From assembly GCA_036346395.1 (NCBI GenBank), contig CM070604.1:42063662-42127661 (forward strand): DNA of 64,000 nucleotides, read 5' to 3'. The notes under the pieces are model-generated. The model was not told where the DNA came from. It worked only from the letters and a program-made list of their open reading frames with translations, and searched no databases. Origin of the DNA: Hsuehochloa calcarea. Its lineage: Eukaryota; Streptophyta; Magnoliopsida; Poales; Poaceae. The translations under genes and the position numbers were made by a program. Numbering within the stretch: position 1 is the stretch's first letter; every line of letters starts with the position of its first letter. Shown piece after piece: positions 55,170 through 64,000 of this stretch.

Positions 55170-57116
55170 TTTAAGCATGGCTAAGCAATATATTTACATC
55201 TAACCAACCCACGTTGCTGCTATGATAATATTAACTAGTAATGAATCAACTAAGTGTGATAAAAGATCATAACATAACAATAGACAAGGTGAATGTAATA
55301 ACTTGGATTAATAAGTATACCCAAAAGCATTTAAATAAATACTTAAAGTAAAATACAATAATTTGAATCAAAATATTTTAAAAACTGGGTGCAATATGAT
55401 CAAAGGTATAACTTGCCTTGGAATAGGTCTAGGTACTGGTCTTGATCTTGGTGCACTCCTTCAAAAGTTCCCGGAGAATGAACCGTTTACTCGCAAACGA
55501 AATAAATAAATAAAATAAATAAATAATAGAGACAAAATAAACTCCAAAAATTAAATAAAAATCTCAGATAATAAAGCTCGAATTGAGATAAATTTATGAA
55601 TTTTAATGGGCTCAATCGGAGTTCGGATGAAGAAAATATGACCTCTGGAAGATCAAAACTAATGAAATAACTTAAATGGGAATTTCTGGAATTATCCGAA
55701 TTATTTTTCTACTGAAAAATCGAGATTATGACGGCAGCTGACGTCAGCAAGAGAATTTCAAAATTAAAATAAATCCCAGGAAAATGGCTAAGATATTGAC
55801 ATGTGGGGCCCAGGGTCTATAGACCCGGTCTATGGACTCGGCTCATGGGTCTACGGGTGCACGGGTATATAGAACAGTCACCCTAATAGGTGGGTCCCAC
55901 GAGACAGTGGCTTGATGCACGGTGAAACAGATCTACCGAGAGCTGGGTTTAGGGTTTGGGTTTGGATCTGTTACGTCGGTGCTGACACGACGGCTAACTT
56001 AGCAACACGTAGGATGACATGCAAGCAAGGGCGCTGATATGGCTGCCAACGTGGACATCCACGGCGGCCGAACGTCGGCGAGACTCCAAAAAACTCCGAT
56101 CTTGCGAATGACGGTAGCTCGACGGTGGCGGAAGTGCGCATCTGGACAAACTCGACACGGCGAACAAGATGATGCGATCGAGACCCGCCGGCGGTGACCA
56201 AATTGACGACGGCGACACGATAAGCGGCGGAGCGGCGCGGCTTGAGGAGGCGACAGCGAACTAGGGTTCCTCCGGGAAGAAGAGTGTGCGCATCAGGTAG
56301 CCCGTGATGCGACGGACTCGAAGATGTGCTTGATGACGGCTGGAGCTCACCGACGGCGGAGGAATTCAACAAAGAAGCTCTCGGCGGCGCTAGGGCAAAA
56401 GTTCCAATTCCGGTGAAGAGGCAGCGCTCAAGGCTTTCTGGCTTTGGGGGAAAGGCGGCAGAGGCTGAGGCAATCCTCGTGATGCACACGCCAAGGCCTT
56501 AAATAGGCTATAGCAGTGGAGCCACAGAGGTGGTCGAGTTCGACGCGGCGATAGAGTTTGTATCTTAACCGACTCAGGCGCGAAGAACAAGGATTTGACG
56601 GGGTCCACAGGTCAACGAGGGTGGCTCAGGTGCGGTCACGTAGCAAACGACGATGCTGAGGATGACGAGTGGGACCAAGGCGGCGTGGGTGCGGAGAGAG
56701 GGAGGGAACGTTGACATGCGGGTCCGCATGTCAGTTAGAGGTGGGGCGCGCGCGGGCGACCGGACCGCACAGTGATGGGCCGGCGGGAATAGGGTTTGGG
56801 TTTCAGCCCGAATACTATTATGAGATTTTATTTTTGTTTTTTCTTTTTAGAAAATACCAGAAAATCCAAATAGCAAATAGAAAATAGAAAATAGAAAATG
56901 AACTCTGAAAAATTATAGAAAATATATCCAAGCCCATAGAATCCAAATAAAATAGTTTTGACAATTGTTGATGTTGGAATTAATCATATTAAATTATTTT
57001 GATGCTAAAAGTCCATATTAATCTTTAATTAAAATTCAAATAAAATCCAAATGGTTAATTTTCCAACTACTAACTAAGAAAAGATTTTTAAAAGCTCGAA
57101 AAATTGGGATATTACA
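55170..57116 (-). repeat. Truncated chromovirus LTR, reverse orientation
   Basis: On the minus strand it starts TGTAATATCCCAATTTTTCG at 57116. It can be followed through a GC-rich segment (55800-56760) and the CTCGCAAACGA word (55490) to CATGGCTAAGCA at about 55172, equivalent to 33120-35030 of the full LTR. The remaining 1.3 kb or so of the LTR is missing. A GGACCCCGTCAAAT-type diverged leader shows it is an older copy. Confidence 0.75.
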
Positions 57117-57698
57117 TCTTGACTTGATGATCAACTTATGATTATCTTCTCTTCGAGATCTTGATATACATCAACACATGATGCATACTTCACTTGACTT
57201 GATGACAATCAACCCATGATATCATCCCAAGTCATCGTCATCATGGAACTCAACCTATTTCACAAACTCATGGAAAATGTTTATTCGAGAGTGTGATTGT
57301 CATTAATTACCACACCATACCATTAACTCATAATGGTGGGTCAAGATACTTCAATCTTTCCCTCTTTGGTAATTGATGACAACCATCACAGTTACAAATA
57401 ATTGAATATAAGAACATATGAGTATATATGAACTACACAAGTTTTATATACTCAAGGGTATGTTTCAAAGTAGAGATCTCAAGTATATGTGGATAAAGAG
57501 ATATGGATCAATACTAATAAAACCACAAAACATAGAGTGAACTCCCCCTAAATGTGTGCATACATTAATGTGTAAAAAGAACATATGCAAATATTCAAGT
57601 TAGACTTTTGGTGGAGTTCAACCAATATTTTGGATCCGAGGAATGCAACAAGATATAAGAATTTGATGATAAATGCATACCTCTTTGATTTTCACCTT
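57117..57698 (-). mobile_element. SIRE-like Copia fragment, reverse orientation
   Basis: The sequence is the inverted counterpart of about 960-1600: shared words include CTCATAATGGTGGG, TTGGTAATTGATGACAACCA and CATGAGTTTGTGA-like blocks. On the minus strand a TTTAGGGGGAGTTCACTC purine-rich word occurs near 57545. It is flanked on both sides by chromovirus LTRs in opposite orientation. Confidence 0.5.
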
Positions 57699-60600
57699 TG
57701 TAACATCCCAATTTTCTGAGCTCTTAAAATCTTTTGAATAGTTACTAGTTGGAAAATTCACCATTTGAATTTTTATTGAATTTTATTAAAAGCTTAATAT
57801 GGATTTTTAATATCAAAATGATTTAATGTGATTAATCCCAACATCAACAATGGTTAAAACTATTTTATTTGGATTCTATGTGCTCGGATATATTTTCTAT
57901 TTTCTTGTAATTTTTCTAAGTCTATTTGCTATTTGGATTTTCAGTATTTATTAAAAATAAAAATCTATTTTAATTTCTAATAAGAGCGGTCAAACCCAAC
58001 TACTATTCCATCCGCCCAACCTCTAGCAATTGCTTTCTCTCCCGCGCCACAGCGGTCCAACTCCTGCGCGCGTGTTCGCTCCCCTCGCTGACTGGTGGAC
58101 CCCACCTTTCGATCTCTATTGCCCCGCGCCGCGCCGCTTCGCCTCGCTGACAAGTGGGCCCCACCACAGCGTCTCCTTCCTCGCGTCTTTCTTCCCCACG
58201 CGCCTGCGTCCAGACTCCATTGCCAGAGCTCCATCTCCGTCCGACAATCAAGAATTCGTTCTGATTTCTTTACGTCGACCCCTCCAAATCGTACCTCTAT
58301 CTATCCTGCACCCGTTTCAGTTGGAATCAAACCTTGATTCGGCCTCTATCCCCTAGAATCCGGGAATCCCCGATCGTGTCCAATTCGGACTCCAATTGGG
58401 GATACCTTATCCCGTGCCGCCCTAGCCCTATAAAATGGACCCCCGGGATAGCAAGCACGCCCTCATCCCGAATCCCAACACAATTCCACCCTAGATCGTT
58501 TCGAGCCGCCGCTATTCGAGCTTTAGGGTTTTGGAGCCGCAACCCTAAAAACTCGAATTCCTCTACTGTCGTTGCCGCCTCGTCGACGTTGAGGTCGCTG
58601 CCGAGTCTGCCGTCACCAGAGCCTCCTCCAGCGCTCATCCGCGTCGCCGGAGCGTCACCCGAGGCCCCGTCCAACAATAGCTATGCCGCCTCCTCCGCTC
58701 TGAGCTCGCCACCAGCCGCTACCATGATCCCCGAGCGTTGGTAAGGACTTCATCGGGTTCACAATAATGCCAGCTACCTGCCGGTACTACTTAGCGTCGG
58801 CGAGCGGCCGCCGTTCGCCGGAACCTTTGGTTTCGGAGCGCCGCCGCCGTCGGGTTGACATGGATGTCCACATGTGCAGTCATGTCACCGCCAGTGCCGA
58901 CGTGTTCCGTGTGTGGCTGCTTCATCAGCGCGTGCGTGATACGGTCCACCGCTCCCCGTCCCAGTCGCTCGGCAGACTCAGTCCACCGTGAGCCATCTCA
59001 CTAACATGTGGGCCCCACATGTTAGATTTTCATTTAATTCTTTCATTTTTTGAAATTCTTCGCTGACGTCAGCAATTGTGCAATAATCCTTTTTTTTTTC
59101 TTTAGAAAAATAATTCAGAAATTCCAAAATTATGGTTTTTTTAGATTCAATCTTCCAAAGCCCATATCTTTTGCATCCAAACTCCGATTGAGCCCATTCA
59201 AATTTCTAAATCTATATAAATCTGAGATCTATTTTTTATGATATTTATTTATTGGAGTTTGTTTTGCCTCTGTTATTGATTTGTTTTTATTTATTTACTT
59301 CATTTGCGAGTAGACATTAATTCTTCGGGGACTTTTGAAGGAGAAGTGCCTCAAGATCAAGACCAGTACCTAGACCTATTCCAATGCAAGTTATACATTT
59401 GATCATATTGAACCCAGCTTTCAAAATACTTTGTTTGAATGTATTGCATTCTAATTCAAGTGTTTATTAAAATGCTTTTAGGTTTAGTTATTAATCCAAA
59501 TTGTTATATCCACCTTGTGTATTGTTATGTCATATTATTTGGTCACCCTAGATTGGTTCATTATTAGTTGGTATTTTCGTAGAATCAACGTGGGTTGGTT
59601 AGATACGAGTAGATTGCTTAGCCATACCACGAGTCATCATTTCATGTGAGTTGCAAATATAAACTTGACTAAGTGATTATGGAACTGTGTGATAAAACTT
59701 TGTGTGATGTGTGCTATTACTCGTTGATGGCATGTATTGCACTTAATCAACAGGGTGGGAAAAGATTTAGACTAAGACAAGTGGTGGATACTGTGTGATT
59801 TGGTGGAGCTGTGTGCTGGGAATGATAATCTGCGTGACTTAGTTAGAAATTGAAAGTCTTACCTTGGTCAATTAAGGACTTAACTTTGTGTGCCATTAAA
59901 TTGATCCTTGCTATACAACCATATGCCTGGTATGGGACGGGCCTAACTTAGTAGGTTATGGAGTCTTTCCATGGTCAACTCAGGTTGTAGGTTAAGTTGT
60001 GTGATGGGTGGAGGTGTGGACTTCAAGATAGGTCACATCGCGGGATGGTTCGCCGCATCCCTGTCCAACGTTGTGTGTTGTACCAAACGCTGTGTGTATC
60101 AGTTGGACGACAGTAAAGCACATCGGGAGTGTCAATGTTTGAGATGAAGTTTCTGAAAGATTTTGTTATGGTCAATGCTAGCTACACTGATTGTATCTTG
60201 TGGGTAAAGTGTATAAGCTCTGCAGAGTGTTAATCAATCTATTTGAATAGCCGCGTCCACGGTCATGGACATGCTCGGGAATTTCACACGAGGGGTAGAT
60301 TTTCATAAAACATTTGGGAAGGGAGCTGTGTGATCTAAGTCACATGGCTGCGTGAATAACTTATTTAGACTTGTGTTCTTTGTGAAATCAAATGATAACT
60401 TAATATTGTTTATTTGTTTTGAATTATGTTTCAATCTATTATTTGTATTAAAATGCAAATGTTGTATTTCTGCTAAAGAACCACAGAAGTCATTCCTTTG
60501 GAATAAGCCATCATCTATAAATTGCATTCTGTGGTATGACTTGCGAGTACGGTTGTGTACTCATACTTACTTCAAACAATCAACAGAAGTGGAGGAGTCT

Positions 60601-60914
60601 TCGCATGCATTTGAAGAGGAGTTCTACGAAGGTGTCGATCATTAGGGTCTTGATGCCAGTTAGTTGCCTGTGGTAAATTGATGGGATTCCGCTAGAGTTT
60701 ATTTTTGTTCCACTGCTGCTATTTTATCTATTGTTAGCCCTGCGTGGCTTAATAAATGTAAACTCGACCATAAGGTCAAAACTATTATTTGCTATTCAAA
60801 TTAGTCATTTATTCTATTAATCATCTTGTGTGGATCGATATTCATCTATGTTGATACTGTGTGCACTAGCGTGATCCTGGAGTAGTGCAGAATACACAGA
60901 GAGTCCAGAATTAC
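57699..60914 (+). mobile_element. Chromovirus LTR, forward, interrupted at its 3' end
   Basis: It starts TGTAACATCCCAATTTTCTG at 57699 and matches the solo LTR at 8554 in order of features up to GCAGAATACACAGAGAGTCC near 60890. The last 30 or so bases, which should read on to GGGTCCCAACA, are missing because a Copia element begins at 60915. It is a solo LTR or the 5' LTR of an element continuing past the window. Confidence 0.82.
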
Positions 60915-62693
60915 TGTGGATTTCATGGGGATATGCTCCAGATCTTAGGATGATGTGACAATTGGCAATGGCGTTTACGCTTGTCGTTTCACGCGTTTTC
61001 GACAAAGTTACTGCTTATCGCTCAGGCGGTCCGACCGGTCCTGCACGGCGGTCCGATCGGTCCCAAATCGGTCGGACCGGCCAGTGGGCGGTCGGACCGC
61101 GATAACCAAAAGTGTTCAAATCGAGTGGGCCAAAAATAGGTGTTGTAGACAAGTAAGGGGATCCCAATGCACTTGGTCTCATGATTTTGGAGTCTCCAAA
61201 GAAAAGTTCTATTGGTTTAAAGTTTCCGAAGGTTTGGATTTTGGGAGCTTGAATTTCGGCTAAGTCTAAGAGGGCGGTCGACGGCTCATTGGGAGCGGTC
61301 CGACCGCCATGGCGGTCCGACCGGCCACCCGGAGCGGTCGACCCAGAACTACTTGAACGCCGCCAACTTCGTGGCGATGTTGTTTTGTTAGATCAAAGTC
61401 ATTGGTTTCATGGCATATGATTTGCATGATGCATGTTTTGACTAACATGGGTCAAGTTGTGAAGAACTTGTTCCCGAATACGTGTTTTCTTGTGCGTGGT
61501 TGTGCGGTAGCTTGGTGGTCAACGACGGTCAACGGCGAGGAGAATCGGGACTAGACTTGAAAAGTTGAGGTCCGTAACGATCGACGATGCGGGTGAGGTC
61601 AACGACTCAAGCGTGACACAAGATGGACAAGGGTGACCTATTGGCGAATCCATAGCACATGGTGAAGCGGTTTAGGTCAAAAGTGAAAGACGGCGCTTGC
61701 GGCGCGTGCATGTGACCCGCTTGTTAGTGGGCCTTAACGGAGCCCAATTAAGTCAAACCCTAAGAGTTTTAGGCCTCCACTATAAATAGGAGGAGATGGT
61801 GGCTGCACCTCTTGCTCTCTCTCTCGCTTTTGATGTTTCAAAACCTAATTGTCTTTAGGGAGTTGAGGTGTAGGCTAGGGCTCTTGATGGTTTGTGGTGA
61901 ATTTCGTGATCCTTGATTGTCTCTCGATCCATGATGGTGTGGATGTAATCCACTTCAATCACGAAATCAATCTATGCAAGGTTTGCTTGAGATAAGTCTC
62001 TTTTCGCTCTTGCTTTCAATTTGGTGATTTTAGGGCTTTCTTTGATCCACGAGTTCGTGATTGATTCTTTCACGTGAATTAGCTTGCTGTGATATGTGTG
62101 AATCTATCTAGCATCATCTTGATCATCAATCTCTCACGAACAAGCTTTAGGATCAAGTTTTCGTTCTTGCCCTTTTAGACCTTCGTTAATCAATTGACAA
62201 TTGCTCAAGATCGCTCCAAGAATTATCATAATATTCGATTGGAATAGGTCCTCAATAGCATATAGAAGGTGTGTGCAAAGTTTCATAAAGATTGGAGTTG
62301 AGAATCAAAAGTTTCACCTAATTGCAACTTCGTCATCGGCCGATTTTATCGTTGTAGATCGGTTCGAGTCGGCGGTCGATCGCCGTCATCACCGGCCGAC
62401 CGATTTTGAGCGGTCCGACCGCCAAGACAACGCCGGTCGATCGCCCGAAATCGGTCCGACCGGTTGAGTATAACGGTCGATCGCTTGTGGCTTGTGAGTC
62501 TTGGTAATCTTAGTTGATTTTGTTATATTGCTTAGGGTTTAATTGGATTCAATACTAGTCTTCCATTTGTCTCGGTATATTGATCTTCATAGCTTCCTAA
62601 TAGCTACCGGAGTTAATTTGTATTGAGTTCATAATTTGTGAAAAAGTGAGCGTGTTCCTATTCACCCCCTCTAGTCGCCTTTACGGTCCAACA
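60915..62693 (+). repeat. 5' LTR of the right-hand Copia element
   Basis: TGTGGATTTCATGGGGATAT at the start and ACGGTCCAACA at the end parallel the LTR at 20303. GGTCCGACCG-type palindromes again form two clusters (61025-61100 with 61270-61345, and 62345-62475). The TATA box TATAAATA is at 61791-61798. Confidence 0.85.
61791..61798 (+). promoter_or_regulatory. LTR TATA box
   Basis: TATAAATA in CCTCCACTATAAATAGGAGG, in the same relative position as in the LTRs of the element at 20303. Confidence 0.65.
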
Positions 62694-62695
62694 AG

Positions 62696-62707
62696 TGGTA
62701 TCGAGCC
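62696..62707 (+). other. Primer-binding site (Met-tRNA type)
   Basis: TGGTATCGAGCC starts two bases after the LTR end, identical to that of the element at 20303. Confidence 0.85.
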
Positions 62708-62751
62708 CTGCTAGTTCAATCTTGATCTTAACCGGTCACCGAACTTTGGCG

Positions 62752-63720
62752 ATGGATAAGTTTTCTACTAAACCGCATATCTTCGATGGGCACGACTATG
62801 CCTATTGGAAGAATCGTATGCGCGTCTTTCTTGAGAGCGAGGACAAGCTATTTGGGATGTTGTTAGAGCCTCACTGGTTATTCCCGAAATTGCTACACCG
62901 CTTCGCAATTCTTTTGGCTAACAACAATAAGGCTAAGAATCTTTTATATGGTGCACTTGGTAGACAAGAATATGATAGAATTTGCAATCTTTCAATCACA
63001 AGATGAAATTTGGAACACTCTCGAAACATATCATGAGGGTTCGTCCCAAATCAAAAAGGTGCGCCAAACTGCTTACAAGCGTGAGTACAATAAATTCGAG
63101 ATGCGCCTGGAGAGAGCATCGATGACATTTTCACGCTTAATAAAGTAATTAATCAAATGAAAGTCGTTGATATTGAATATTCTCAATCTGAAAATGCCAC
63201 CCATCTCTTGGCCGCAATCAACACCAAGGAGTGGGAGATGAAAGCTACCGCTATAGAAGAAAATGTTGATCTTTCAAGTCTTACTTTAGAATTGCTTTAT
63301 AGTAAACTCAAGACTCATGAAATTAAAAGAGTTGATCATCCTAAGAAAGATAATTTAGCTTTGGTAGCGCATCCTCTCAAAAGGCTTTTGATGACTCTTT
63401 TGAATCTTCTTCGGATTTTCATTTGCTTGTTTATCGCTATTCATGAAGAGGAGCTTGAAAGTATTCTGAAACAGAGTTAGCTCTTCTAGCTAAGAAATTC
63501 ACACGGCCTACAATAATGTGAGAAACAAAAGAGAGGTGGTCCCAGAACATGCTATGAATGTGGTGAGCTCAATCATATCCGCAAATTGCCCCAAGTCGAA
63601 AGGTAAGAGCAATCATAAGGAAGGAAAGCCGACTTGGAAGAAGCCTCCTTTCAACAAATCAAGGTATGAGGCAAATAAGCTTGTGAAGGTCGCCACCGGT
63701 CCTTGCCGCTTTTGAGGATC
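62752..63720 (+). pseudogene. Copia gag with zinc-knuckle start, frame-broken
   Basis: ATG 62752 opens MDKFSTKPHIFDGHDYAYWK, the classical Copia gag start (DUF4219-like), then RMRVFLESED. After a stop near 63005 the next frames carry IWNTLETYHEGSSQIKKVR, FEMRLERASMTFSRLIK, NVDLSSLTLELLYSKLKTHE and a CYECGELNHIRK zinc-knuckle start at about 63551 that loses its last Cys. From 63720 to 64000 the acidic segment with FTGMCFMVDTDD matches the region before the coiled-coil frame of the other element. Confidence 0.75.
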
Positions 63721-64000
63721 AATCCTTGAGCGATGTGGATACCGGGAGTGAGGAGGACAAGGAGGAGGAGATCCTCAAGGTAAAAAGAAAGGGAAGGCCA
63801 AAGATTTCACCGGCATGTGCTTCATGGTCGACACTGACGACATTGATGATAATGAGGTATCTTTTTCTTATGATGAGCTTTCGCTAAATATGATTCTATA
63901 GTTGAGCAATTGCTTAGTCAAGATGAAGCGCTTGAATTTGTTATGACAAAAATAAGAAATTAGAGTCAAAATTAGCAAACTGAAAGTAGAGCTTAAAACT

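Larger units (their letters stand above)
60915..64000 (+). mobile_element. Copia LTR retrotransposon, left part, cut by window end
   Basis: The 5' LTR (60915-62693), primer-binding site (62696) and gag belong to a relative of the nested element at 20303. The target site is ATTAC (60910-60914); the second copy would lie beyond the window. Whether pol is present cannot be judged from this window. Confidence 0.85.

Overview
This 64 kb window is plant nuclear DNA, almost certainly from a grass (Poaceae). The evidence is the spliced, intron-bearing relics, the grass-type CACTA transposons (ends CACTACTACAAAA), the chromovirus (Del/Tekay-like Ty3) and Copia LTR retrotransposons with Met-tRNA primer sites, a hAT MITE, and one GC-rich monocot-style gene. 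I cannot name the species. I see only one clearly intact host gene: a RING-H2 ATL-type E3 ubiquitin ligase at 50266-51489 (+). Nearly everything else is transposable elements inserted into each other. Target-site duplications (TSDs) fix many boundaries.

Layout. 1-3390: rearranged chromovirus LTR pieces broken by about 2 kb of a SIRE-like Copia element. 3400-8520: a BARE/Angela-like LTR (minus) split by CACTA-1 (4076-8268, TSD CTA), a non-autonomous element with a spliced Ulp1-like protease gene and no transposase. 8554-11791: solo chromovirus LTR. 11942-14690: an unrecognised cysteine-motif gene relic, split by a second solo LTR (11998-14112, TSD ATCAT). 15037-18363: an end of a different CACTA family, then intergenic DNA with small tandem repeats and a hAT MITE (17158-17311). 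18364-45427: CACTA-2, a transposase-bearing CACTA of about 7.1 kb expanded to 27 kb by two insertions. These are a gag-only Copia retrotransposon inside the transposase gene (20303-28133, TSD AGTAC) and a chromovirus inside the second gene (31844-43925). 47320-49052: a 1.7 kb gag-only Copia element (TSD GTGTA). 49053-54960: the ATL gene and its flanks. 54990-60914: two chromovirus LTRs in opposite orientation around another SIRE-like piece. 60915-64000: the left half of another Copia element, sitting inside the second of those LTRs and cut by the window end.

How the parts relate. The two CACTA elements belong to one family and share an unusual layout. The palindromic ACAGACGGTTC-type motif packed near both termini is repeated in an internal array directly upstream of a second TATATAAG promoter. 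That suggests, as inference only, that the element's DNA-binding protein also regulates its second gene. CACTA-2 supplies a (broken) TnpD transposase and CACTA-1 supplies the Ulp1-like gene that CACTA-2 has lost, so they look like complementary deletion derivatives. At least two retrotransposons here are gag-only and would need another element's reverse transcriptase and integrase. Several paired LTR copies differ mainly at CAG/CTG trinucleotides in a non-mutational way. This may be a sequencing artefact at methylated sites, so frameshifts inside the repeats should be read with caution.
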